Source of the DNA: Victivallis sp. Marseille-Q1083
Lineage (GTDB): Bacteria; Verrucomicrobiota; Lentisphaeria; Victivallales; Victivallaceae
Assembly (NCBI RefSeq): GCF_903645315.1
Contig: NZ_CAHJXL010000001.1
Span: forward strand, 1,292,001 to 1,356,000
DNA: 64,000 nucleotides
Reading direction: 5' to 3'
Under the pieces are notes generated by a model. That model saw only the letters and a program-made list of their open reading frames with translations. It was not told the origin of the DNA and did no database searches. This document shows positions 1 through 7,658 of this stretch, in pieces. Position 1 is the stretch's first letter, and each line of letters opens with the position of its first letter. The translations under genes and the position numbers were made by a program.

Positions 1-917
1 TTCTGCCCCAACTCCTCAGCCGGATCGACCGGTTCAATCCCCAGGCCGCCAAAACCCATGCCGGCGGCACCGCCGCGAGTCGCAGTCGTTCCGCCGCCGG
101 TCGCGCCGCCGCCGGCCCCCATCGGCCCCATCGCTCCCATGCCCATCGGGCCGCTCATCATACTGCCGGAACCGCTCAAACTGGCCGGCTCGGCAATTTC
201 AAACGTATCGGCGCCGTACGCCAAGCCAATTTCCTTTTCATCGAACAATCTGGAAAGCTCACTGCGGATCGCCATCGAGTGGACATCGAACTCCGTACTG
301 CTGCCGTTGAAGCCGCGCAATACGCCGATCGCCGCCATAAAAATGTCATCGACATTGCCTTCGGTGATTTTTTCAACCGTCGCCGCCTGGGCGATAGTTT
401 TGAACTTCTCCATCGCTTTGTCCCACTGCTCCACCGTCCACTTCATCTTCGGAGCGGCATTCGAATCCACCGACTCGCCATCCTCTTCTTCTTCCACTTC
501 CCAGCCGCCGGAAGTTTTGAACTGACGGAAGATATGGACCCCCGGACTGCCGGCTTCCCGTTTTTCCGACCACAGTTCGCGGAACTTGGCAGTAAACTCA
601 TCCAGGTCAACGCCCAGCTCCTTGGCAAACGCATCCAAAGCGGGCTGATACGGATGCCCGAAATAGTGCTGCATCCGGGTAACCTTATCTTCGAAAACTT
701 CGGTATCCTTCTCAATCAATTCAAGATTTTCCGGCACCGGCGAAGGATGCTGCTTATTCAAATCCCCAATCTGGTTGCGCAACCGCACCAATTGATTGAA
801 TGCATTCCGATAACCGGCATGTTCGATCAATGCCAAGACCAGCAAGACAAGAGCAACCACCCCGGAAATCGACAGGAAGACCACAAAGGAAATGTTCTTT
901 TTCAAAAATCTTTTCAT
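1..917 (-). CDS. PilO-like type IV pilus inner-membrane protein (partial, C-terminus outside window)
   Basis: About 305 residues are visible from the ATG at 917; the frame stays open to the window edge. The protein starts with a short basic stretch (MKRFLKK) and one membrane helix at about residues 10-30. A coiled-coil-prone region and a mixed periplasmic domain follow, then a Gly/Met/Ala-rich linker near residues 255-290. That layout (N-terminal anchor, coiled coil, periplasmic ferredoxin-like domain) fits the PilO/PilN family. It lies 7 bases after the PilM-PilN fusion gene, as expected for the PilM-N-O platform. In Akkermansia a similar gene pair encodes a PilM-like protein and the surface protein Amuc_1100; equating this gene with Amuc_1100 is inference from layout. 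A different pilus-associated anchor protein is the main alternative. Confidence 0.6.
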   Translation of the reverse strand, partial: MKRFLKKNISFVVFLSISGVVALVLLVLALIEHAGYRNAFNQLVRLRNQIGDLNKQHPSPVPENLELIEKDTEVFEDKVTRMQHYFGHPYQPALDAFAKELGVDLDEFTAKFRELWSEKREAGSPGVHIFRQFKTSGGWEVEEEEDGESVDSNAAPKMKWTVEQWDKAMEKFKTIAQAATVEKITEGNVDDIFMAAIGVLRGFNGSSTEFDVHSMAIRSELSRLFDEKEIGLAYGADTFEIAEPASLSGSGSMMSGPMGMGAMGPMGAGGGATGGGTTATRGGAAGMGFGGLGIEPVDPAEELGQ

Positions 918-924
918 AAGGCAC

Positions 925-2802
925 TCACTGTTTAATCGGCTCTTTCAGTTTGATCTTCACTTTGAATGCGGTCACATTGTTCGAACCGGCATCCGCCTGC
1001 AAGTGCTCATACTTGAATGATTCGTTTTCGGAATCAAACAGAGCGGATTGCTGAACCCTTTCCCGGAAAATATCCTCCGGCAAAACGGTCGCCTTGTCCA
1101 TCACCAGGCTGTGTCCATAAAGCACGATCCATTCATAATCCGGCAGGCTTTCGGCCAGACCCATGCCCAGGCCGCCTATTGACGAAGCGGAAGACATTCC
1201 GCCGCCGGGTCCGCCGGCCGGGCCGCCAGTCGCTCCGCCGGCCATCGGCCCCATCATTCCGGCGCCCGGCATGCCCATACCCATACCGCCGAGGCTTAAA
1301 TTCATTTCCTCCGGCGCACCTTCAATGGTGGTAAACCACATATAATCCGGCGTAATCCGCTGCAATTCATTCAGGATGGCAAACCACTGGCCACGCTGCT
1401 TCAAAATTTCCAGCGCATCCTTATAAGCGGTTTCCGCCTTCTGCAATTTGCCGGTCGCCTCACGAACTTCCGCAACCCGCTTCTCCGTCTCCTCCACCTT
1501 GCTCGCGGTCAACTCCACCCGGCGCATATCGTATCCTTTCCGGGCCGAAATCAACCAGTAGAACACGATTAAACAGAAAATCGCCGAAATCGCACTGGCG
1601 TACAGATACGGCTTCTTTTTCTGCAAAATTTCATGGCGCTTGATCGACAACGGCATCAGGGAAATTTGAATCGGACAATCCTGGCAATGCCGCAATCCCA
1701 GGCCGACCAGCTCGGGAAACAGCGGAGCCACTTCCCGCAATTTCTCCTTGTCGATCTCCTCAGTGATGCCGACCACCGGGAAAACATTCAAATATTCCAC
1801 CGGAATACGCAGTTTCTCGCAGAAGAAATGCGGCGCATACTGGATGATCGAACTGCCGCCGGACAGCAACATGCGCACCGGCTTGTTACCATCGTACTGG
1901 GAACGCCATTGATTGATCGAACGGTTGATTTCACCATGCAGCCGCGTCATGACGTTACGGGCGATCTTCGAAATCGTCGCCGCCGTTTCGGAATCCGGGT
2001 CCTCATAGGCACCGCCCAGCGCGATAAAACAGTGGCGGCGCTTCAACGCCTCGGCATCGGAAAAGCCGATGTTGAATTCCTTGGCAATCTGCTGCGTGAT
2101 CGTATCGCCGGCAATTGGAATGGTCCGGACGTAAATACGGGTTTGGTCGAAAAAGACCAGACAGGAACAGCGCCCGCCGATATTCAACACCATATCGCAA
2201 CCCTCGCTGCCAACGTTGTTGGCCTTGGCGGCGTTGTAGATGGCGGTCGGCGCCATTTCGATGGAAAGAATATCCTTGCCGGAATCCTGAATCACATCGG
2301 CAATGCCGGAAACCAAGTCGGCCTTGACCGCGACGAACAATGCTTCCAGTTCATCCTGGTCGGCATCGTATTCATTGGGCGTCGCCGCCTCGCCTTCGTC
2401 CTGCACCTGATGGTTGCGGTTGCCGGAATGACGAATCAACTGATACGACCAGACCACCTCATCCATCGGATAAGGCACCGTCTGTTTCGCTTCAAATTCA
2501 ATGATCTGTACGACCTGCGCCTGATTCTCGGTAAGAGGCGGCAATTTGCTCAAACGGGAAAAAGCATGCTGTCCGGATATCGTAACCCGCACCTGCTTCG
2601 ATTTGAACTTATGCTCGGCCAGCATCCGACGGTAAGCGCTGAGGAAACGATCCATGAAGTCCGTCTCGCCAATGCTTTCATCATATTCGCTGATCGCATA
2701 TTTGTTTAATACCAGTCCGCCAGAGGGTGGCACAACGAATTCAGCCATTTTCAGACTGTCGCCGCCAACGTCAATCGCTAAAATTGTGTTTTCCTTAGCC
2801 AT
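925..2802 (-). CDS. pilM: PilM-PilN fusion, type IV pilus assembly protein
   Basis: 625 residues from ATG. Residues 1-390 are an actin-like PilM ATPase domain: phosphate-1 motif DVGGDSLK at 11-18, a second phosphate loop around LNIGGRCS near 207-214, and an adenosine-motif-like LLSGGSS near 312-318. A single membrane helix lies at about 399-419. A coiled coil and a PilN-like periplasmic part follow, containing a Gly/Met-rich insert at about 510-556. Separate PilM proteins are about 350 residues, so this is a cytoplasmic PilM joined to a membrane-bound PilN. It should form the inner-membrane platform of a type IV pilus or related secretion machine with the PilO-like protein encoded directly downstream. 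The motor ATPases are at 35192-39811, far away on the other strand. The start has only a weak ribosome binding site. Confidence 0.82.
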   Translation of the reverse strand: MAKENTILAIDVGGDSLKMAEFVVPPSGGLVLNKYAISEYDESIGETDFMDRFLSAYRRMLAEHKFKSKQVRVTISGQHAFSRLSKLPPLTENQAQVVQIIEFEAKQTVPYPMDEVVWSYQLIRHSGNRNHQVQDEGEAATPNEYDADQDELEALFVAVKADLVSGIADVIQDSGKDILSIEMAPTAIYNAAKANNVGSEGCDMVLNIGGRCSCLVFFDQTRIYVRTIPIAGDTITQQIAKEFNIGFSDAEALKRRHCFIALGGAYEDPDSETAATISKIARNVMTRLHGEINRSINQWRSQYDGNKPVRMLLSGGSSIIQYAPHFFCEKLRIPVEYLNVFPVVGITEEIDKEKLREVAPLFPELVGLGLRHCQDCPIQISLMPLSIKRHEILQKKKPYLYASAISAIFCLIVFYWLISARKGYDMRRVELTASKVEETEKRVAEVREATGKLQKAETAYKDALEILKQRGQWFAILNELQRITPDYMWFTTIEGAPEEMNLSLGGMGMGMPGAGMMGPMAGGATGGPAGGPGGGMSSASSIGGLGMGLAESLPDYEWIVLYGHSLVMDKATVLPEDIFRERVQQSALFDSENESFKYEHLQADAGSNNVTAFKVKIKLKEPIKQ

Positions 2803-2809
2803 TTCAAAG

Positions 2810-3212
2810 TCTTAGTTGAATGTTGACATTTCTATTCTTTGATCAGCTCATACGAGTCGTATTGGATATATTCCCGCGGCGTTTGGTCAGAGAAAACATT
2901 CCCCCCTGCATAAAGCAATTCCCTCTTCGCCGAGCCTGCTCATCTCCTGGAAAACAAAACAAAGACCACCGCTCCCCGGCCGCTGCCGAAAACTGCCGTC
3001 CTGCATTGTATCGTGCCGTTTGCGGCACTCGAATAAATACGACACCTGCCTCGATCCCCTGCATCGCACAGGCTGTAAACGTGTATTTGCGACCAATATT
3101 TTGATTGGAAACGACAGAGAGTTTGCCGAGTTGAACCAACTCATTGCCACAATGAACTGTTTTTCCCATCAGGCCCTCTGTTTTCATTTCCCGGATCAAC
3201 CAACTAATCTAA
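2810..3212 (-). ncRNA. Candidate structured leader RNA upstream of pilM
   Basis: The 490-base gap between secG and pilM carries a strong promoter (3219-3247) and then about 400 bases rich in perfect hairpins, read on the minus strand. They are TCATTG/CAATGA (3155-3150 with 3146-3141), GAGTTG/CAACTC (3142-3137 with 3133-3128), CCAAT/ATTGG (3108-3104 with 3097-3093) and GTGCCG/CGGCAC (3028-3023 with 3018-3013). A long-range pairing ACAGAG/CTCTGT (3181-3176 with 3119-3114), extended by GGAAA/TTTCC (3191-3187 with 3111-3107), closes a multibranched domain. No U-tract terminator is seen before pilM, so it is probably a long 5' leader. It matches no RNA family I can recognise (not RNase P, tmRNA, SRP or 6S). 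A 118-codon open frame crosses it but has no ribosome binding site. Confidence 0.4.
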
Positions 3213-3270
3213 CGGCTTATTATACCACGCCTTTTTTCACTTTGCAAATTGCAAAAAAACAACAAATTCC
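3191..3270 (-). repeat. 80-bp repeat, copy A (inverted relative to copy B at 6799)
   Basis: Read on the minus strand this segment matches 6799-6879 on the plus strand. The differences are one base in a T-run and four substitutions. It contains the whole promoter of the pilM leader plus about the first 20 transcribed bases. Similarity ends sharply at both sides. In this copy the -10 box is a perfect TATAAT; in copy B it is TCTAAT, which suggests that copy A is the functional original. Confidence 0.85.
3219..3247 (-). promoter_or_regulatory. Sigma70-type promoter for the pilM leader
   Basis: On the minus strand TTGCAA (3247-3242) is followed by a 17-base spacer and a consensus TATAAT (3224-3219). 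Transcription would start near 3212 and run through the folded leader into pilM and the PilO-like gene. Confidence 0.65.
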
Positions 3271-3292
3271 AGCCGCCGGACATTTCCGTTTC

Positions 3293-3673
3293 CTACGGAT
3301 TCGCCGGAACGGTCTCCGGCGCCGCCTCGGGAGTGACTTCCGGAACTTCCGCCGCCGGGGTTTCGACCGCCGGCACCGCCTTGCCGTCCATTTTTTCCAG
3401 CGCCTGATTCACCGTCGCCGATTGATACTGGCTGTCGCCCCGACTGACCAGCACCGCCAACAACAAAGTCAGCCCGAAAAAGATCGTCGTCATCACCACC
3501 GTCATCTTGGTCAGATGACTGCCGGCCTGCGCGCCGAACACCGACTCGCCCAGTCCGCCGCCGAACGCCGCCCCCAGCCCGCCCTGCTTGGACGGCTGCA
3601 CCAGCACCAACGCAATCAAAAGCAGCGAGACGATCACCACTGCCGCATAAAGCATTACCGTTAACACCACCAT
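3293..3673 (-). CDS. secG: Preprotein translocase subunit SecG
   Basis: About 126 residues from the ATG at 3673, which has GGAGG about 11 bases upstream. Two membrane helices flank the SecG signature: the first at about residues 3-25 ending in LVQPSKQGGLG, then a Gly-rich loop (AAFGGGLGESVFG), then the second at about 50-75. The C-terminal tail is acidic and rich in Pro/Ala/Val, as in other long SecG proteins. SecG associates with SecYE and assists protein export. It follows tpiA on the same strand, a common arrangement in bacteria. An upstream in-frame ATG at 3706 would add residues that do not resemble the family. Confidence 0.88.
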   Translation of the reverse strand: MVVLTVMLYAAVVIVSLLLIALVLVQPSKQGGLGAAFGGGLGESVFGAQAGSHLTKMTVVMTTIFFGLTLLLAVLVSRGDSQYQSATVNQALEKMDGKAVPAVETPAAEVPEVTPEAAPETVPANP

Positions 3674-3724
3674 ACTAACCCAAACCTCCAATGTATGAGA
3701 ACACAATTATCAATCATACATATA

Positions 3725-3767
3725 CCGCTGTCAACGGAAAATTCAAACAAAATTTCGTTGACAGCGG
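3725..3767. repeat. Perfect 12-bp inverted repeat between tpiA and secG
   Basis: CCGCTGTCAACG (3725-3736) and its exact complement (3756-3767) flank 19 bases. There is no run of T after either arm on either strand, so it is not a classic terminator. It could be an RNA-processing or stability hairpin in a tpiA-secG transcript. Confidence 0.6.
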
Positions 3768-3832
3768 CAACTAATCCTGAATTTTATCTCACACTCGGGA
3801 CGGACGAAATCGTCCAAAATAATATAAAATAA

Positions 3833-4603
3833 TTATTTACAAGCAGATAAAGCATTCTTAATCAAACTGGCGAAACTGTCGGCTTTCAGCGCGGCCCCGC
3901 CGATCAAACCGCCATCGATGTTCTGCTGCGCCACCAATTCCCTGGCATTTTCCGCCTTCATGCTGCCGCCATACTGGATTCTGACCTTCTCGGCCACTTC
4001 ATTGCCGAACATATCGCGCAATTGCTGGCGGATGTAATTGTGGGTCTCTTCCGCCATTTCCGGCGTCGCGGTCTTGCCGGTGCCGATGGCCCAGACCGGT
4101 TCATAAGCGATGACGGTTTTGGCCATATCTTCTTTGGAAATGCCGGCCAGGCCGCCTTCCAGCTGGGTAAACAGAACTTTGCCGGTGTTGCCGTTCTCCC
4201 GGTCGGCCAGCAGTTCTCCAACGCAGACGATCGGAGTCAATCCGGCCGCCAAAGCCGCTTTCAAGCGCTTGTTGACCGAGCAATCGGTTTCGCCGAAATA
4301 CTGGCGGCGTTCACTGTGGCCGATGATGACATATTCCACGCCGGCTTCCTTCAGCATATCCGCCGAAATCTCACCGGTGAAAGCACCACTCTGTTCCCAA
4401 TGGATATTCTGAGCGCCGACCTTGATATTCGAACCTTTCGCCGCCTCGACGACAGCGCCCAGGGTCGTGAACGGCGGACACACCACCACCTCGGCTTCCG
4501 TGCAACCGGCGACCAGCGGCTTGAGCTCTTCCACCAGCTTCCGCCCTTCCGAAGCGGTCTTGTTCATTTTCCAGTTACCGGCAATAATCACTTTTCTCGA
4601 CAT
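3833..4603 (-). CDS. tpiA: Triosephosphate isomerase
   Basis: 256 residues, the normal length for TpiA. It interconverts dihydroxyacetone phosphate and glyceraldehyde 3-phosphate in glycolysis, in the cytoplasm. Catalytic residues are in place: Lys12 in GNWKMN, His96 in GHSERR and Glu168 in the loop AYEPVWAIGTGK. The phosphate-binding QYGGSM and GGLIGGAAL segments are also present. The start has AAGGAG at good spacing. It is the first gene of a minus-strand run that continues into secG. Confidence 0.97.
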   Translation of the reverse strand: MSRKVIIAGNWKMNKTASEGRKLVEELKPLVAGCTEAEVVVCPPFTTLGAVVEAAKGSNIKVGAQNIHWEQSGAFTGEISADMLKEAGVEYVIIGHSERRQYFGETDCSVNKRLKAALAAGLTPIVCVGELLADRENGNTGKVLFTQLEGGLAGISKEDMAKTVIAYEPVWAIGTGKTATPEMAEETHNYIRQQLRDMFGNEVAEKVRIQYGGSMKAENARELVAQQNIDGGLIGGAALKADSFASLIKNALSACK

Positions 4604-4681
4604 GACGATTCTCCTTACTATTATATTAGGAATACCGACGACGGAATTTTTATCCCGCCGTCATTTTTTGGAATGAACAGG

Positions 4682-4710
4682 AAAATAGCACTTCTTCGCT
4701 TCTTTTGCAA
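4682..4710 (-). promoter_or_regulatory. Likely promoter of tpiA
   Basis: On the minus strand TTGCAA (4710-4705), a 17-base spacer and TATTTT (4687-4682) lie about 80 bases before the tpiA start. The -10 box is weak in its last bases. Confidence 0.4.
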
Positions 4711-4829
4711 TTTCACAGTGTAATTTTTCAATTCAGATAGCCGCATTCGACTGTTTTCTGCCAACCAGAGTCCTCAAACGGCGTCGACCATTCCGGCGAG
4801 GATTTCGAAATTTTTGTTGCGGAGAGGAT

Positions 4830-4857
4830 TTGCATATCCGCCAAACCGCACTATAGT
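4830..4857 (+). promoter_or_regulatory. Promoter of tRNA-His
   Basis: TTGCAT (4830-4835), a 16-base spacer and TATAGT (4852-4857) lie 17 bases before the mature tRNA 5' end, a usual distance for a tRNA promoter. Confidence 0.6.
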
Positions 4858-4874
4858 ATGAACCTGTACTGAAT

Positions 4875-4952
4875 GGTGGTTGTAGCTCAGTTGGTTAGAG
4901 CGCCTGGTTGTGGCCCAGGAGGTCGCCGGTTCAAGTCCGGTCTACCACCCCA
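4875..4952 (+). tRNA. tRNA-His (GTG)
   Basis: A cloverleaf with the extra 5' G (4875) facing C73, which is diagnostic for tRNA-His. The anticodon stem CCTGG/CCAGG encloses loop TTGTGGC with anticodon GTG. The T-arm reads GCCGG-TTCAAGT-CCGGT with one wobble pair. CCA is encoded (4950-4952). One T-T mismatch is present at the sixth acceptor pair. An integrase fragment lies directly downstream, so this tRNA gene is a likely past integration site. Confidence 0.95.
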
Positions 4953-4977
4953 TTTTCCCCTGGCTATCAGAATGTTA

Positions 4978-5008
4978 CGCGTAAAAGGGAAATTTTTCGT
5001 TTTACGCG
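4978..5008. repeat. 9-bp inverted repeat just downstream of tRNA-His
   Basis: CGCGTAAAA (4978-4986) and TTTTACGCG (5000-5008) flank 13 bases that include a T-run. It may terminate the tRNA transcript, or it may be a recombinase or excisionase site at the island edge. Directly after it a 9-base direct repeat, GCGACTGTC, occurs at 5032 and 5054. Confidence 0.5.
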
Positions 5009-5111
5009 AAGCCGTTTTGTACGACTTTTGTGCGACTGTCAGGAGAAGTAGCAGCGACTGTCCTCCAAGTCAAATCAAAACGAACCGTAAAGGTTCACGA
5101 CGGAGGTTGCT

Positions 5112-5578
5112 ATGAGTGTTGTCATCCGGGGCAGAAAGTTTCACTACCGTTTCCAGCTTCGACGCAAGGAGTATTCCGGCCCCTGCGAGGGTTGCGACGT
5201 TCCATCTGACGCCCAAACGAGAGAGATCAATGCGATCCGCAAAAAAGCTCTTGAAATCGAATCCGCCGAAAAATCCCGTCCCGCCCAAGAGGCACAGGAA
5301 CAAATAGAACTGGAACGGGATGTCCGCAAAAGCAAGAGCGTTCAGGCTCTTGTGGAAAATTACAAATATGAGCTTACCGGCGGCAAACCGATCACTTTGT
5401 GTGAAGCCTGGATTTCGCCAGAAAAGAATTGAATCTCACATCCGACGAATCACTGAAAGTCTATTTCCAGGAGGAAGGAATCTTCGGACGCATGTCCAAG
5501 TGCGACTATACCAGTTCAGAGAATGTAGTTTATCCGCTTCTGTTCTATTTCTTGCACATTTGGGGGCAAAGAAATTGA
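5112..5578 (+). pseudogene. Tyrosine recombinase (integrase) N-terminal fragment, frameshifted
   Basis: The frame from ATG 5112 gives 106 residues. It starts with a beta-strand-rich arm-binding motif (VVIRGRKFHYRF), typical of tyrosine integrases that act on tRNA genes, followed by a helical core-binding-like part with LTGGKPITL. It stops at 5432. A second frame starting at about 5405 (SLDFARKELNLTSDESL) continues plausibly to 5578, so a frameshift near 5405 is likely. The catalytic domain (R...H-x-x-R...Y) is absent. Position directly behind tRNA-His supports a decayed integrative element. Function is certainly lost if the reading is right. Confidence 0.65.
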
Positions 5579-5672
5579 AGAGCAAGCATAGGAAGCGGGT
5601 ACCTTCTTCCGAAAAGGTATGGTAAAATAGAGATAACGAACAACGATTTTATCTTCAGGAGATAGAAAAAAA

Positions 5673-6263
5673 ATGAATATTGAAATTCGTAGACTTACAC
5701 CTGACCTCGCGGAGGATTATGTCCGCTTCTTTGACGCGACGCCCCATAATGTCAACACCGACGGCGGTAAATGCTATTGTGTAACATGGCGCAGTGATAA
5801 TTCTTATGTTGGCAACGGCGACCACTGGTTTCCCTCTTGTGAGGAAAGAAGGGAGCGTGCCATTCAATTTGTCAGGGCAGGTAGCCTGCAGGGCTATCTC
5901 GCTTATTGCGGGGATGAAATCGTGGGCTGGTGCAACGCAAACGAGAATTGTCAACTCTGTATTAATTATTTGCGTTCTTATTGGCCCATAGACGAATATC
6001 ATGCAGACATTAAAATAAAATCCGTATTCTGTTTTGTGATCGCACCGGAGATGCAAAGAAAGGGCATAGCCACGCAATTGCTGGAACGTGTCTGCAAAGA
6101 CGCGGCCAACGATGGTTTTGACTTTGTCGAGGCTTACGTCGACAAGATACTCAATGATACAGACGAAGATTTCAGAGGGCATCTGGCGATGTATGAAAAA
6201 TGCGGCTTTACCAAATCCGCTGAACGAGAAGGCAGAGTAGTTGTAAGAAAAGCATTGAAATAA
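5673..6263 (+). CDS. GNAT family N-acetyltransferase, likely acquired
   Basis: 196 residues with AGGAG upstream. The acetyl-CoA pyrophosphate loop is visible as VIAPEMQRKGIATQLLERV at about residues 118-136, after the strand FCFVIAP. The C-terminal strand pair ends in YEKCGFTKSAEREGRVVV. The N-terminal half is Cys-rich (GGKCYCVTW, ENCQLCINY), a pattern known from GNAT proteins of Clostridia. The acetyl acceptor cannot be predicted. Codon use is clearly AT-richer than in all surrounding genes, and it sits in the tRNA-linked island, both suggesting horizontal transfer. The reading frame appears intact. Confidence 0.85.
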   Translation: MNIEIRRLTPDLAEDYVRFFDATPHNVNTDGGKCYCVTWRSDNSYVGNGDHWFPSCEERRERAIQFVRAGSLQGYLAYCGDEIVGWCNANENCQLCINYLRSYWPIDEYHADIKIKSVFCFVIAPEMQRKGIATQLLERVCKDAANDGFDFVEAYVDKILNDTDEDFRGHLAMYEKCGFTKSAEREGRVVVRKALK

Positions 6264-6440
6264 TAACCAGATATGCTTTGCTGCCACAAAAGCATAGTGT
6301 AGCTATACTCTTACAACATGAATCGTCACGGAGTAGACGCTTGAAAGGGCTTATATTGTGCGGCTTTATACGTGCGGAAATGATAGGGTGCGTGATTTGT
6401 GATATTATTCACCTACGGGGAAAGATGGGGAGATTCTGAA

Positions 6441-6850
6441 ATGTCACAGTTGCAAAAGATGTCGTGTATGGCTATTGTGTTGATATGCCTCTGTTCCGCA
6501 ACGGGCAGTCATGGAAAAACGGTTACGATTCCGGTCAAGGCTGTCGGCGTCGCCGATATCGGCGGACTGGGTAAGGAATCGGAACTGGAATGGCCGATGA
6601 AACAGGAAGACCTGTTCAGCCACCCATGCCGGTATTTGCCGAGGCAACCACCATTTATGTGGAAATGAACGACACGAAACTGGCAATCGGACAAGCCAAA
6701 CAGGCGGCCGGCCTCACTCCGGCCAACGATGAAAAGCCACCGGAAGTGACGCTCAGCGCCTCAACGGATGGCGACCGCTGGTCGCATGCCCGGTCGCCGG
6801 AATTTGTTGTTTTTTTTGCAATTTGCAAAGTGAAAAAAGGCGTGGTCTAA
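6441..6850 (+). pseudogene. Small secreted protein of unknown function, frameshifted and cut by repeat B
   Basis: The ATG at 6441 has GGGGAG upstream. It opens a frame with a signal peptide (hydrophobic CMAIVLICLCSATG) and a short mature part. That frame stops at 6668. A second frame, blocked by a stop at 6572 but open from 6590, carries PVFAEATTIYVEMND and continues to 6850, so a one-base indel near 6620 is likely. The last 17 codons of the second frame lie inside the 80-bp repeat copy B, meaning that the true C-terminus was replaced. I do not recognise the family. It is best read as a broken gene in the island. Confidence 0.45.
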
Positions 6851-6879
6851 TAAGTTGCTAGATTAGTTGGTTGATCCGG
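6799..6879 (+). repeat. 80-bp repeat, copy B (with degenerate promoter)
   Basis: Matches 3191-3270 in inverted orientation with about 95 % identity by eye. It carries TTGCAA (6823-6828), a 17-base spacer and TCTAAT (6846-6851), so the promoter has lost a key -10 base. It interrupts the preceding ORF and ends about 20 bases before the IS110 transposase remnant. Confidence 0.85.
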
Positions 6880-6900
6880 TGAATTTATGCCCAAGGGCTT

Positions 6901-7318
6901 TTGAACGCATTGAATCATCGGTTCGAGCCGATCACCACGCTGGAATTACGCGTGGTCGTCGATCAGATCCGCAGCTTGAACAAAAGCATTGAAGAGTTGA
7001 ACCAGGCAATCGATGCCCACAACAGTAAAATGGATGGCTTCGACAATCTGAAGTCCCTCAAGAGAATCGGTTCGAAAGGCGCGGCAATCCTGCTGTCGAC
7101 GATCGGCAATGTTCAGGATTTCCGGTCGGCAAAGCAATTGGCCGCTTATATCGGGATCATGCGCGAGATTCGTCGTCGAACGCGGGGGGCGGCTGTTTTC
7201 CGGGCGGCAACTCGGCATTGATACTGGTCGGCGCCAGATTGCGGCATATTTATTCCAGTATATGGACATCAAAAAACTCTTTGAGAGGGACGCGGAGCAA
7301 ATATCCCGAAGAGTATGA
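6901..7318 (+). pseudogene. IS110-family transposase remnant
   Basis: The frame from 6901 encodes a helical stretch followed by LKSLKRIGSKGAAILLSTIG and FRSAKQLAAYIGI. That is the helix-hairpin-helix-containing transposase_20 region found in the C-terminal half of IS110/IS1111 transposases. The N-terminal DEDD RuvC-like domain is missing. After about 7165 the family sequence is broken by frameshifts, and an out-of-frame stretch continues to 7318. No intact insertion sequence ends are seen. It is a dead fragment within the tRNA-linked island. Confidence 0.8.
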
Positions 7319-7658
7319 TTCATAGACATTATTTCAATGAAAAATCCTGGGTAATCCTCAGCTGGAGTAATTTGATATCGTCGGTAAATTCTGTTGATTG
7401 TGTTGAAAATTATTGAATTACAGTAATACAGCTTTACAGGAATTCAGAGAAAAAGCTGGTTGGTTTTCGACAGTCTAAAAGCCTCTGGACCGCCATCTCC
7501 GGCAGGCCAGAGGTCAAATCAGGGAATGCCAGCCGTTTTCCCCGCAAGTTCCGCCTGATTGGCCATACGCCAATGGCGTGAAGCCGGCGGTTTTTCCGGT
7601 GATGCACTTATAGACGGCATGACCGGATTTCTCTTCAATGCGAAGACGACCGTCTGTG
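7319..7658. other. Gene-free stretch between the island and GH20
   Basis: No intact gene. An inverted repeat CCTCTGG/CCAGAGG (7482-7488 with 7507-7513) could end minus-strand transcription from the GH20 operon. On the minus strand, bases 7658-7515 read without stops as a protein-like tail (for example GHAVYKCITGKTAGFTPLAY) in a different frame from GH20. It may be the last scrap of another deleted gene. Confidence 0.4.

Noticed and set aside
2843-3199. 118-codon minus-strand frame in the pilM leader
   Set aside because: No ribosome binding site and no domain, and the sequence is dominated by perfect hairpins. Treated as RNA, though a coding role is not fully excluded.
4873-5115. 80-codon frame starting inside tRNA-His
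   Set aside because: The frame is the translation of the tRNA gene and its flank; the cloverleaf explains the sequence.
4931-7658. Search for a direct repeat of the tRNA-His 3' end marking the other island border
   Set aside because: No second copy of the tRNA 3' segment was seen up to the GH20 gene, so no attachment-site pair is claimed.
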